Position numbers and translations under genes: made by a program
The notes under the pieces: model-generated
What the model was told of the DNA's origin: nothing
Seen by the model: only the letters and a program-made list of their open reading frames with translations
Database searches by the model: none
Assembly (NCBI GenBank): GCA_014237145.1
Contig: JAAXOC010000086.1
Location: 1-35,350 of the forward strand
DNA length: 35,350 bases
DNA from: ANME-2 cluster archaeon
GTDB lineage: Archaea; Halobacteriota; Methanosarcinia; Methanosarcinales; Methanocomedenaceae
Direction: 5' to 3'
Part shown: positions 9,006 to 17,129 of the stretch, piece after piece
How the letters are laid out: each line of letters opens with the position of its first letter
Position numbering within the stretch: position 1 is the first letter of the stretch

Positions 9006-9557
9006 TCATCCAAATAGTATGTCTGATACAGGTTTTAGTGTTTGTTCAGACACATCGTCCAGAATTCCGTCGAAAGTGTAGTCCAGTCGTACTGAACCGT
9101 CATCATTCTCGATGATCAGGCCGCCAATACAGTCAATCTCACCCATAAAGGTAAGGTCTGTCAATTCCTTGACCAGCTTTGTATCCCTTGTGTTGGAATA
9201 TATCCTGGCGCCTTCACTTCCATGCTCATCAAGAATTGCTTTCAACATAGATGCATTCTTGTCTGGTGGCAATGATGAGATAGCTTCTCTGGCCGACTGA
9301 TAAACACTGTCCAAGACATCCTTTTTAGCATTGAGTGCAGCTCTCTTGCTCTCAAGTTTCGCACTGGATTTTTCCTGTTTGAGCCTTCTCTGGATATTTG
9401 CCTCAACTTCGGTCTTGCTGTCAGCTAAAATCTTTTCAGCTTCATTTTTTGCTTTGTCGATTATTGCTGCAGCTTCATCCTGTGCCTCAGCTTCAATAGC
9501 GGCTACTTCTGTTTTTGCCTGTTCCAGGATATCATTTACAACATTTTCAAGTCCCAT
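9006..9557 (-). CDS. ahaE: A1A0-type ATP synthase subunit E (peripheral stalk)
   Basis: Subunit E pairs with subunit H to form the peripheral stalks. The N-terminal ~110 residues are one charged Ala/Lys/Glu-rich coiled coil (AKTEVAAIEAEAQDEAAAI), and the C-terminal ~75 residues form the globular domain that binds the head (MGEIDCIGGLIIENDDGSVRLDYT). I chose the ATG at 9557, with GGGAG seven bases upstream, over a TTG two codons earlier. The predicted product is 183 residues, normal for the family. Confidence 0.94.
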   Translation of the reverse strand: MGLENVVNDILEQAKTEVAAIEAEAQDEAAAIIDKAKNEAEKILADSKTEVEANIQRRLKQEKSSAKLESKRAALNAKKDVLDSVYQSAREAISSLPPDKNASMLKAILDEHGSEGARIYSNTRDTKLVKELTDLTFMGEIDCIGGLIIENDDGSVRLDYTFDGILDDVSEQTLKPVSDILFG

Positions 9558-9587
9558 GTCCAATCTCCCGCTGACGGGTAAATAGTC

Positions 9588-9848
9588 TTACAGGAAGAGC
9601 AACAATATGGCAACAACCAGTCCAAAGATAACAATAGTCTCCGGGATAACGGTCAGGATAAGACCCTTTCCGAACAGCTCTTCTCGTTCTGCCATTGCAC
9701 CGACAGCGGCTGCGCCGATATCCTTTTCTGCAATACCTGAAGCAATGCCGGACAGTCCTACTGCCAGGCCTGCGCCGATTGCTATAAGTCCTTTTTGATT
9801 CGCAAGAATCTGTTCTACGGTTGCATCTGCTATACTAATATCTACCAT
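9588..9848 (-). CDS. ahaK: A1A0-type ATP synthase proteolipid (c-ring) subunit K
   Basis: This 86-residue membrane protein forms the rotor ring. It is a single hairpin: helix 1 is about residues 18-42 (Gly/Ala-rich, LIAIGAGLAVGLSGIASGIA), the polar loop is near 50-60 (AMAEREELFG), and helix 2 is about 61-86. Glu70 in IPETIVIFG is the ion-carrying carboxylate. One hairpin per carboxylate is the form found in Methanosarcina, unlike the duplicated V-type. The PET context is shared by Na+- and H+-using enzymes, so the ion cannot be decided from this alone. The gene starts directly at the ahaI stop. Confidence 0.95.
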   Translation of the reverse strand: MVDISIADATVEQILANQKGLIAIGAGLAVGLSGIASGIAEKDIGAAAVGAMAEREELFGKGLILTVIPETIVIFGLVVAILLLFL

Positions 9849-11807
9849 TTATTTTACCTCTGTATATTTTCGATTATATCCGAATGGATTAAATTTACGA
9901 CCACCGCCATGGTAGAATTTTGTAAAGAATTCTACATACTGCAACCTTAATGCATGCAGTCCCGGTGCTACTACACCAAGCACGGTGTTAACAGTGTGTC
10001 CTATCAGGAGCACAATAATTCCAAGTATTATGAAAATTCCCCCTTCTGGAAAGAGCAAATTTGTCACAATATAATTTATTGCATATGCAATACCTACAGA
10101 AGACAGACCCACGGCGGCCAACCTTGTATATGACAGTGTGTTACTGAGAATTGAAGGCAGTTCAAGAATGGCTGACCCGCCTTCACCTGCAATGAGCATC
10201 ACCACACCTATCAATGATATGACTAATCCGCCGGTCTTACCAACAACAGGAATATATCCCAGGGCTGCAAGAGCAAATATGGCGATTCCCAGTTGTAGTA
10301 CCATCCAGCTTATCTTTTCCAGCACCGCAGTCTTTAGACCATGTGAGACAGCTTCGTTCCTGAAACCAAGAATGAATCCCAGATTCAGGTGCACAACACC
10401 GATAAGTGCTGATATTATCAAAAGTATGGGTATATCTTTCTCACCAAGTCTATTAAGGATGGGCAGGGCATGGAAGTTATAGAATATCCCCCCAAGGGCA
10501 CTGTGTTCACCAAAAAGTACTGCCACAATGCTATGGTGCCCAAACACATGGAAACCGAATATTTCTGCGAACAGTATACCGAATATTGTTGTAGTGATAC
10601 TGCAATAGACAAGCAGCGTTGCCAGTGGTCTCATACCGCCGGTCTTTATCTTTGCCCTGCCTACCATTCCAAGTGTAAAGAGTACCAGACCATATCCAAT
10701 ATCTCCAAGCATGAGACCGTAGAATAATGGGAATGTGAAGAAAATAATAACTGATGGGTCGATCTCCTTATAGAGTGGTCTGGAATATAAGTCCATAATC
10801 GTTTCAAGAGGCTTGACCAGTCCGGGATTATCATATTCAACCGGAATTGTACTGGATTCGATCTCTTCTTTTTCCACATCCAGTTTGGAAATCATTACAC
10901 TGCCATTGAAATTTTTCTCAAGGGTATCTTCCACCTGATGGAACTTGTCATCAGCTATCCAGCAATCAATAATAAAAGTACTCTCAGATGTTGCAAAACG
11001 CAATGGTGCTTCTGCTTTTTCTGTAGTGATCGATAATACCTCATCTGAAGCAAGGATGAAATCCATATATTTACCTTTAAGATCTGCAATTTCATCTTCA
11101 AGTGAAGTTAGTTCAAGTTGTATGTCTTCTTTCCTGTTTTTCATTCCGTTCATCATCTTTCCGGGATTGCCTTTTAATTCAGGTACATGGATATCATTAA
11201 AGTAATATTTTTCAAGAATGTCAGTGACTTGCTGCTGGTACTCAACAGGCATAAATAAGGCAATAACATTTTTTTTGTTATAGGGTGATGAGAACAGTTC
11301 ATAATTTGTTGTAATACTCCTGATCTCTTGTTCAATTCCGGATATTTCACCCTGGATATAACCTATGATGGCATTGATTGAACTATAACCCTTATAATAC
11401 TCAAGGTCCAGCGGAAGTAAAGACAGAGGTTCCAGCACGAAAATGGAATCGTCTATATTCTTTAGTTCAGTCCCAAGTACATTTTTCCGATCTAATAATT
11501 CGTTGACAATTGAATCCAGCTTTTCTAATTTTGCATCAAGTTCATTTAAAATTGCATCTTCATTTTGAAGCTTATCGGAATGTGTCGGTTTTATACCTAG
11601 AAAATTTGTAAGTGATCGTAGCTTGACCAATTTATTAGAGGCTTGTGAAGCCACTTCACCGGGTTTGCCAATAGTAAGAAATGAATCGTCTTCAGTGAAA
11701 TCTTCTACATGGATACACTGTATTGAATGCAAGATGTCCACAGTCGGATGCAATAATTTCTTATTGCCAATAATTACTGCTTTTGAAACCTTTTTGGCTT
11801 TAAGCAT
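9849..11807 (-). CDS. ahaI: A1A0-type ATP synthase membrane stator subunit I (a subunit)
   Basis: Subunit I holds the ion half-channels. The N-terminal ~340 residues are a soluble arm of coiled coils and two alpha/beta lobes that bind the peripheral stalks. The C-terminal ~300 residues contain about seven to eight membrane helices, beginning at IDPSVIIFFTFPLFYGLMLGD. The segment SNTLSYTRLAAVGLSSVGIA (about 566-585) contains the conserved Arg that faces the c-ring Glu. The start is the ATG at 11807 with GAGAGGAG upstream, giving 652 residues; it overlaps the ahaH stop by 8 bp. Confidence 0.95.
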   Translation of the reverse strand: MLKAKKVSKAVIIGNKKLLHPTVDILHSIQCIHVEDFTEDDSFLTIGKPGEVASQASNKLVKLRSLTNFLGIKPTHSDKLQNEDAILNELDAKLEKLDSIVNELLDRKNVLGTELKNIDDSIFVLEPLSLLPLDLEYYKGYSSINAIIGYIQGEISGIEQEIRSITTNYELFSSPYNKKNVIALFMPVEYQQQVTDILEKYYFNDIHVPELKGNPGKMMNGMKNRKEDIQLELTSLEDEIADLKGKYMDFILASDEVLSITTEKAEAPLRFATSESTFIIDCWIADDKFHQVEDTLEKNFNGSVMISKLDVEKEEIESSTIPVEYDNPGLVKPLETIMDLYSRPLYKEIDPSVIIFFTFPLFYGLMLGDIGYGLVLFTLGMVGRAKIKTGGMRPLATLLVYCSITTTIFGILFAEIFGFHVFGHHSIVAVLFGEHSALGGIFYNFHALPILNRLGEKDIPILLIISALIGVVHLNLGFILGFRNEAVSHGLKTAVLEKISWMVLQLGIAIFALAALGYIPVVGKTGGLVISLIGVVMLIAGEGGSAILELPSILSNTLSYTRLAAVGLSSVGIAYAINYIVTNLLFPEGGIFIILGIIVLLIGHTVNTVLGVVAPGLHALRLQYVEFFTKFYHGGGRKFNPFGYNRKYTEVK

Positions 11808-12126
11808 GTATGCTCCTCTCAAATTGTTCCACAAGATATTCTGTGGCTTTTGCTACATTGCTATTTGCCTTTGATTTTATTGATTCTGCAACAACGACTC
11901 CTTCTTTTAGCATTTTTTCTTTTTCTGATTTTATTTTCTCTTTTGCGTGGGAAATTTTTGTATCAGCAATTGCCGCACTCTCGTTCTTAACCTCATTGAT
12001 CAATTCCCTTGACCGATTCTTTGCTTCGAGAATTTTTTTAGCTTTAGCTTCATTTGCCTCAGATATCATTGTCCTTGTATCTTCTTCGGCTTTCTTGATC
12101 TGAGATAAAATATCGGCCTTTGTCAT
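11800..12126 (-). CDS. ahaH: A1A0-type ATP synthase subunit H (peripheral stalk)
   Basis: Subunit H pairs with E in the peripheral stalks. The 108-residue product is one continuous charged helix (ILSQIKKAEEDTRTMISEAN and onward, with many Ala, Lys and Glu), as expected for the right-handed coiled coil of the stalk. The frame is open 11 codons upstream, but the ATG at 12126 has GGTGA eight bases before it and gives the usual length. It is the first gene of the operon. Confidence 0.9.
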   Translation of the reverse strand: MTKADILSQIKKAEEDTRTMISEANEAKAKKILEAKNRSRELINEVKNESAAIADTKISHAKEKIKSEKEKMLKEGVVVAESIKSKANSNVAKATEYLVEQFERSIHA

Positions 12127-12165
12127 ATTATTTTCACCATTATGAAGGATTTTATTCATTCACTG

Positions 12166-12177
12166 ATATATATTTTA
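12166..12177 (-). promoter_or_regulatory. probable TATA box of the ATP synthase operon
   Basis: The minus strand reads TAAAATATATAT here, about 40-50 bases upstream of the ahaH start. With the usual ~25-base spacing, transcription would start near 12142-12145 and leave a leader of about 16-20 bases that includes the GGTGA site. The 230 bp between 12160 and 12391 contain no other recognisable feature. Confidence 0.45.
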
Positions 12178-12391
12178 GAATTACCCTTAATATTATTATT
12201 TACCAAGGATGAGCTTCGTTATTTCTGCTATATAACAATACATAAATTCCTGTTTTTTTGAAGTAATACATCACCTGGGATAAGTAAGTCTGAAATTCAA
12301 CTCTCTTTCATTAAACATATAGTAGATAAATTATTCGGTTTTACAGTATTATTCCAATAGCAGGTGGCCAATCTATCATGGATATAGATGA

Positions 12392-12871
12392 TTATTTTTT
12401 ATTGCTCCGATCAATCTCGTCTACTATAGTATCAGCAATCTCATTACATGTTGTATGCCCAGGACCATCCGCCAGATGTATCTTCAATGTTAGAATACCG
12501 TCTGCAAGTTCACTCCTGATCAGGAATGTATCGCCTCTGGTGGCGATGCGGCTGTATTTTGTATTCAGGTACGAATAAAGTATCCTAAACCTGAAATCAA
12601 TAGTGCCATTCTTATCAATGTTCAACAATATATTTTTCTGGTTTTGATTGGTCAATGGTACAAAATCTACATTTGCATCAGCGATATCAATGGCAATATT
12701 TCGTTTTGTTTTCAAGGTTTCCCCTTTATTTCCCATCAATTTGAATGACCCGGATTTCTTATTCATCCCTGCAAATGTTTCTACAAGATATGGAAGGTTG
12801 GCCCAAAAACTGTACTTTTGGGTAAAATCAACATTATGAAGGGGAAAATGATGATATTTTCTTTTTCTCAT
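12392..12871 (-). CDS. unknown 159-residue protein
   Basis: I do not recognise this protein. It starts MRKRKYHHFPLHNVDFTQKY and lacks a signal peptide, membrane segments and cofactor motifs. The middle has alternating hydrophobic strands (NIAIDIADANVDFVPL, NILLNIDKNGTIDFRFRILY), followed by TFLIRSELADGILTLKIHLADGPGHTTCNEI, so a mixed beta-rich fold is likely. The ATG at 12871 has GGTGA about 12 bases upstream, and a TTG two codons earlier is also open. It lies on the same strand as the ATP synthase operon but more than 200 bp from it, and it is the only clearly intact gene between the operon and the decaying zone upstream. Confidence 0.6.
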   Translation of the reverse strand: MRKRKYHHFPLHNVDFTQKYSFWANLPYLVETFAGMNKKSGSFKLMGNKGETLKTKRNIAIDIADANVDFVPLTNQNQKNILLNIDKNGTIDFRFRILYSYLNTKYSRIATRGDTFLIRSELADGILTLKIHLADGPGHTTCNEIADTIVDEIDRSNKK

Positions 12872-13160
12872 GTCCAAACCAAATCACCAAAGTCTATTAA
12901 ATCAAATTACATGATAAAATCATCGCAATGGATTTTACCGGAAAGTTAAATGTGTAGTATAAATCCTGAGACTCGGGGTTTTGAGGGGAACAAAAATTTA
13001 AATGATATGAAAACGCATGCAGTATAGTTGAATGAGAATTTGTAGTTAAGAAATTTGTAGTATATATATCAAAGAATATCACCTATATCTATATCGAAAT
13101 GCATTAATATTTTCCTATACGTCCAATAATGCCAGAGATTATTTGTTTTATTGTTGAGTC

Positions 13161-13526
13161 CTACATTAATTTCTTGATCTTGGCCGCTGTTTTCTCAACT
13201 TCAACCAAAATAAGGCCAAGACCTGCATCCGGTTTTGCCATGATGACAAGTAAGGCTTTAGGATCGGCTCCCATGCAGATCAGTTTTCCGGTTTGCGATT
13301 CAACAATTATCCTGCTGGGCAATCCCATATATAGTTATGTAGTAGCTGTTTCTGCAGCTCCCAGCATAGTCGCAGACATGGCAGCAAAGGTTTCACCCAT
13401 TATGCCATCAGGCATATCAGAACTCATTAGAAGCCCATCACGGCTGACAATGGCGCATGCTTCAATGCCACCAATATTTTTCAAATCAGTTATAAATTCA
13501 TGCAATATGTTCGTAGTGGTTGTCAT
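13161..13526 (-). pseudogene. Roadblock/LC7-domain protein interrupted by an in-frame TAA
   Basis: Roadblock/LC7 proteins are small dimeric partners of Ras-like GTPases, common as standalone proteins in archaea. Codons 1-63 give LHEFITDLKNIGGIEACAIV and SRDGLLMSSDMPDGIMGETF, the typical first half. Codon 64 is TAA (13335-13337). The same frame then continues with MGLPSRIIVESQTGKLICMG and KALLVIMAKPDAGLGLILVE to a TAG at 13161-13163, for 121 codons in total, the normal family length. One base change from a sense codon such as GAA would explain the TAA. TAA is not a pyrrolysine codon, so this is a nonsense mutation, a population variant or a sequence error. No ribosome-binding site is visible for a restart at the downstream ATG. 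Confidence 0.8.
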
Positions 13527-13765
13527 TTATTAACTCTTGCGTCTTTTCCCGTTTTAATCAGTATACTCTTTTGTTAAGGATTTTTTTGAGTAATAATGTA
13601 TAAACGTTTTCTTTTTAATAGTATAATAATCTATAAGATAATGTACTAAAGTAAATCCCTGGTGTCAATCTGAGGTTGGAAAATGATTCAACTTCAACCC
13701 TAAAATTTCATATTTTCGGCTTCAATCGTCCATATTGAAATTATTACCCCTAACCATAATATTAT

Positions 13766-13984
13766 GAATTTGGCCAAAAATTCGATATTGGACTGGATCA
13801 CTTAGATGGAATAAAAACCAATACTGGAGAGTTAAAAGCTACTCTTGGGGATATGAATAGTACATTAAGCAGCATTGATAATACAGTTGGATCATTTATA
13901 GTGGAGTCGAGAGGACACAACCAGTGGATGAAAGAACACAACCAGCGCCTTGAGAACATCCTTGTAAAACTGGCTGAAAGATAG
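13766..13984 (+). pseudogene. 5'-truncated coiled-coil tail, possibly from an acylphosphatase-type protein
   Basis: The frame reads EFGQKFDIGLDHLDGIKTNT then GELKATLGDMNSTLSSIDNT and HNQRLENILVKLAER before TAG. An in-frame TAA lies three codons upstream of 13766 and no ATG precedes residue ~34, so the N-terminal part is missing. Heptad-like spacing and the charged Asn/Gln-rich text suggest a coiled coil. It resembles the tails attached to some archaeal acylphosphatase-domain proteins, but that match is from memory and uncertain. I searched 13527-13765 by eye for an acylphosphatase domain and found none. It faces the minus-strand genes on both sides. Confidence 0.5.
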
Positions 13985-14002
13985 TCGTATAACCTTAACG
14001 CC

Positions 14003-14287
14003 TCAGTGGTACTGTTCTAAAATCCAATATAAGTGGTGTGTGTAGGTATTACCACACACAAAAACCACAGTTCCCGGTTCAATGGGTGTTATTCCATCAC
14101 TATCAAATGTGTTTAGTTCATCAAGATTCCAGGCACCTTTGACGTAATAATAACCATTTACTGAAACATTGTGACATACAAGATTGTCAGGTTCTTTTGT
14201 ATTTGGATAAGTAATTTTATGTTCATGCCTCATTTGTCGAAATGTGACATGAAAACAGTATATGCGCTTAAACTCATGCATAGACAT
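14003..14287 (-). CDS. unknown small protein, 94 residues
   Basis: I do not recognise this protein. The frame starts MSMHEFKRIYCFHV and ends THHLYWILEQYH. The C-terminal two thirds look like real protein with alternating strands and turns (NVSVNGYYYVKGAWNLDELN, GITPIEPGTVVFVCGN), rich in Tyr and His. It has no signal peptide or membrane helix. There is no clear Shine-Dalgarno; a TATA-like TATATTTC lies on the same strand upstream near 14316-14323. It sits among broken genes, so it may itself be a shortened remnant. Confidence 0.4.
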   Translation of the reverse strand: MSMHEFKRIYCFHVTFRQMRHEHKITYPNTKEPDNLVCHNVSVNGYYYVKGAWNLDELNTFDSDGITPIEPGTVVFVCGNTYTHHLYWILEQYH

Positions 14288-14375
14288 GATGCTCTGGATT
14301 TAAGAGTTAGCGAAATATAGGTTAGTTTACTCACGGGAAAAAGCTAAACACACCACTTCCACCTCAATTCTCACC

Positions 14376-14813
14376 TCACCTCACCTCAAACTCATCCAAA
14401 CAGACCCGTTCAGCCTGTGTCTCTTTTTCAACAGAGACCACAAAATAAAAACAATCGAACCACTGTATCTGCTGGTCCCCAAGGTTCAGCTTGACCCCAT
14501 TGACCGAAGAGTTGACATCATATTCCATAGAATAGATAAACACACGGCGATCCCCATCAACCCCATAGACACCTACATCCCAGCTTGCCCCCTCATATTC
14601 GCCTGGAAATGTAAGGTCAATATAGGCCCAGTTCTCAGAACTGTTGATGTACTGTGAGCCGTTGAACCACGAATTCTACTTTTTGTTACTATCATCTATA
14701 TTATTTTGCTGTACATTGCCCAGGTACAGCAGCACCATCGGACCGCCAACCATTAGCATCAGGCCGGCAATAGCTACAATAATAATCAGAATGAACCTGT
14801 TTTTATCATCCAT
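14376..14813 (-). pseudogene. membrane-anchored extracellular protein split by an in-frame TAG
   Basis: Codons 1-45 give a short N-terminus, one membrane helix (FILIIIVAIAGLMLMVGGPM) and a linker ending DDSNKK. Codon 46 is TAG (14676-14678). The frame then stays open for 99 more codons (NSWFNGSQYINSSENWAYID, GEYEGASWDVGVYGVDGDRR, and on to DEFEVR) to a TGA at 14376-14378. The distal part reads like a beta-sandwich domain outside the membrane. Either a Lys codon (AAG) mutated to TAG, or the amber codon is read through, for example as pyrrolysine. A TATA-like TATATATT lies just upstream of the start. I do not know the family. Confidence 0.65.
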
Positions 14814-14847
14814 TGGTGTTCAATATATAGATGACCATATCACCTAA

Positions 14848-14967
14848 TTACTCTTTCCTGCAGTACGCAAAATATGACTTTGTGTACTCGGTGACCTCTG
14901 GTGTCAACGGCGGTGTGATGCTGGTGTAGGGGACCACTATCAATAACGGTGTGAAAATAGCTATCAA
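14848..14967 (-). pseudogene. C-terminal remnant of a membrane protein
   Basis: A minus-strand frame of 39 codons starts at a TTG (14967): IAIFTPLLIVVPYTSITPPL then TPEVTEYTKSYFAYCRKE and TAA. It has the look of a last membrane segment and a soluble end. An in-frame stop lies four codons upstream, only a few bases from the left edge of the proline dehydrogenase duplication at ~14973. Its 5' part may have been lost when that segment arrived. It may have been an operon partner of the gene starting at 14813, 35 bp downstream. Confidence 0.35.
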
Positions 14968-14972
14968 AATAT

Positions 14973-15958
14973 AACATCAATCATCTGCAAACCCACTACT
15001 TCAATCCCCCTTAATAACACAAACCAATGCAGTCTTAATGTCCCGCTTCTGCTCATTGAGCCTCCGCAGGAAATAACCCAGCCAGCCCTTGCCATAGGGT
15101 ATATAACCACAGACCTTATACCCCTCCCCTGCCAGTTCCTCTTTTCGTTTGTCATGTGCCCCCATCAGCATCTGGAACTCGAAATTCCGGGGGTGTTCCT
15201 TGTTCAGTTGTATGGCCAGTTCAATAAGTTCATCATCATGGGTTGCCACTGCAATAAGTTCAAGTCCCCCCTCCCTGAACAACATCTCCAACGGGTCTGC
15301 ATAGACTTTTCTAATATCTTCATGCCTTTTAATGGCTATATCAGCCGGTTCGTTATATGCACCTTTACACAAACGTATCTTAGCGCCCATTGCCGAGAGT
15401 TCTTTCAGGTCTTCCGGTGTCCTGAACAGGTATACCTGGATGGCAATCCCAAGGTTTTTATTTTCCTTGTAGAGATGTTTGTAGATATCAATGATCTGCT
15501 GGGTATGTGTACTACCTTCCATATCCATCCATACAAAAATGCCGAGGTCGGCTGCCTTCTTTACCAGAGGCTTTATCGTCCCGGTGCACGTTGGCACATC
15601 TTTCATGAGACCCAGCTGGGTAGGTTTGATAGATATGGCGCTGTCTATTTTTTCCTGTTTGATGCCGTTAAGCAGCCGGTTATATTCTTTAGCCGAAGCT
15701 TCAATTTCTGCGATATCCTCATTATGTTCTCCCACATGGTTGATGATACCGCTAATTCCCCGACTGTTTGCGGATTTTGCCCTTTCAACAGCATCTTCAA
15801 GGTATTCGCCGGCAACCCAGCGTTTTGCCAAGTGTATCAGGATTCCCATATTATCTCCCATACTAAAATATTTATTATAACTTGTTAAACTTTGTGGTTG
15901 TATTTACTCGAAGGCGTATAATTTCTAACTGATTTACATCCGTCCCAAGCTGCCAGTA
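14973..15958 (-). repeat. segmental duplication, left copy (proline dehydrogenase gene plus upstream region)
   Basis: Bases 14973-15958 match ~22719-23700 in the same orientation. The match covers the whole proline dehydrogenase-like gene, about 20 bp downstream of its stop and about 95 bp upstream of its start (shared words such as GCGTATAAT and TCTAACTGATTTACA). The two coding copies are about 89% identical in protein by hand count (31 differences in 286). Confidence 0.85.
15001..15849 (-). CDS. proline dehydrogenase-family protein, copy 1 (substrate residues kept)
   Basis: This is a TIM-barrel, FAD-dependent proline dehydrogenase-like protein, which would oxidise proline or a similar imino acid to the pyrroline. 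Motifs along the barrel (numbered from the first ATG at 15861): SIKPTQLG with Lys79, MDMEGS at 112-117, IQVYLFRT, RLCKGAYNEP, VATHDD, FQMLMG, YIPYG and the last-helix pair Arg266-Arg267 in FLRRLNE. In E. coli PutA the equivalent Lys and Arg-Arg bind the proline carboxylate. I prefer the ATG at 15849, which has GGGAG five bases upstream, over the one at 15861. No pyrroline-carboxylate dehydrogenase gene is nearby, so the pathway is open. Confidence 0.85.
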   Translation of the reverse strand: MGILIHLAKRWVAGEYLEDAVERAKSANSRGISGIINHVGEHNEDIAEIEASAKEYNRLLNGIKQEKIDSAISIKPTQLGLMKDVPTCTGTIKPLVKKAADLGIFVWMDMEGSTHTQQIIDIYKHLYKENKNLGIAIQVYLFRTPEDLKELSAMGAKIRLCKGAYNEPADIAIKRHEDIRKVYADPLEMLFREGGLELIAVATHDDELIELAIQLNKEHPRNFEFQMLMGAHDKRKEELAGEGYKVCGYIPYGKGWLGYFLRRLNEQKRDIKTALVCVIKGD

Positions 15959-16240
15959 ATAATTGCCATACTTATTTTTCGATTTAAAGCCCTAATTTAG
16001 CTCCTTTTTCTTGGAATTTTAAATTGATGGATAGCTTATGGATGTCATCGAGGTTAATGAATATTATATGGCTTGTAACTGGATTATGGAACTGTGCCAT
16101 AAATGCAAAACAGAAACTTACATGAAATTCTTCGAATAACATGCACAAAAAGATGAAAGAACCCAAGGGTACTTTCATGCTAAATAATGAAAAGTCTCAG
16201 ATATTGGACACGATCGATATACTATTAAAAATTATAAACG
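15862..16240. other. 379-bp region without a recognised gene
   Basis: The first ~95 bp repeat the upstream region of the second proline dehydrogenase copy. An AT-rich stretch (ATAAATATTTT, 15867-15877 region) could be the TATA box of copy 1. The remainder (~15960-16240) is AT-rich and matches nothing I can place. Short frames exist on both strands (64 codons on minus, 33 on plus), but they lack ribosome-binding sites and protein-like composition. This stretch is the left junction of the regulator/ABC cassette. Confidence 0.4.
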
Positions 16241-17065
16241 CTATACCTCCACCAACTTTGCTTCTTCCCACATTTCATTGAATTTTTCTTCTATTCTTCT
16301 GGCTAACTTTTCATCCCATATTTTTGTCATAGCCAGGGTATTACTCGGGTCAGTGGGGTCGTCAACCTGTAGAACCACCTTCTCAGAGTCAATGATCGTA
16401 AAATATGTTGTTGAAATATTATTTGTTGTTCTTAGATAAATATTCTGTAATGCTTCTTTGGGGCCATTCAATTTCCTAAAAATATCCTTAAAAATATTCA
16501 TCATTTCTTCAGATGCCAATACTCTTATTTTTATACCCCGCAGTGAAGCCTTGATAACTTTATCCATGATAAAAGGCATGTTTTTCAAAAATTGAACTTT
16601 ATAAGTATGCTGATATTCATGATAGATACAAATGCATATCTCTTTTTTCGCTTCTTCGAAATTAGCACTTACCAGTTCTACTACTTCGCTGCCTACAGCC
16701 GTTGTCCAGAATATCTTTTCTTCCGGCTGTTTGACATTGATCTTATTGATCTTATCAAGCACCTGCATAATCAGATCTCTTGTTTTTTGCAGATCTTTTT
16801 CCATATCTTCCTTTTTCATTTTAAGAATATGATCAAATGCTACCTTTGCTGATCTTGCTTTATATTTCTTCGGCCTGGTATTTTGAACCTCGATCAGTCC
16901 CTTACTGATAAGTATGTTCAATGTCTCATAGATCTTTCCAAAAGGAATCTTTGCTTCTTTATATATTGTGCTTGCTTCTGCAATTCCATGTGTCAGGATA
17001 TTCAAATATGCGTCTGTTTCATATTTAGTTAATCCAAGTTCCCGTAGTGATCTTCGTAGTTCCAT
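16241..17065 (-). CDS. TrmB-family transcriptional regulator
   Basis: TrmB proteins are archaeal regulators with an N-terminal winged helix and a C-terminal effector domain. Residues ~1-75 hold the winged helix (LRELGLTKYETDAYLNILTH, STIYKEAKIPFGKIYETLNI, LISKGLIEVQNTRPKKYKA). Next is a coiled linker (~78-110) and then a PLD-like sensor domain with the segment VGSEVVELVSANFEEAKKEI (~125-145). The gene is divergent from the surface protein/ABC operon and shares a 123-bp promoter region that contains a palindrome, so it most likely regulates that operon and itself. The signal it senses cannot be read from the sequence. The ATG at 17065 has only a weak GGGT upstream. Confidence 0.85.
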   Translation of the reverse strand: MELRRSLRELGLTKYETDAYLNILTHGIAEASTIYKEAKIPFGKIYETLNILISKGLIEVQNTRPKKYKARSAKVAFDHILKMKKEDMEKDLQKTRDLIMQVLDKINKINVKQPEEKIFWTTAVGSEVVELVSANFEEAKKEICICIYHEYQHTYKVQFLKNMPFIMDKVIKASLRGIKIRVLASEEMMNIFKDIFRKLNGPKEALQNIYLRTTNNISTTYFTIIDSEKVVLQVDDPTDPSNTLAMTKIWDEKLARRIEEKFNEMWEEAKLVEV

Positions 17066-17129
17066 TTACAACAACCCGCATGTGGTAATTAAGAGTGTAA
17101 ATCATATATATTGTTAGCCCAATCTTAAT

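Noticed and set aside
3707-14813. Genome-wide reading of TAG as a sense codon (pyrrolysine-only code)
   Set aside because: ahaD, the ahaG-like gene and others end at TAG at the expected family length, so TAG works as a stop here. Only local read-through at 14676-14678 remains possible.
15154-15888. A 244-codon plus-strand open frame opposite proline dehydrogenase copy 1, with a shorter equivalent opposite copy 2
   Set aside because: It lies wholly antisense to a well supported gene, has Cys/Phe/His-rich text without domains, and is broken in the second copy. It is a by-product of the codon use of the real gene.
15984-16178. Small minus-strand frame of 64 codons upstream of the regulator 3' end
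   Set aside because: No ribosome-binding site, odd Phe/His-rich composition, and position in an AT-rich junction between a duplication and the cassette.
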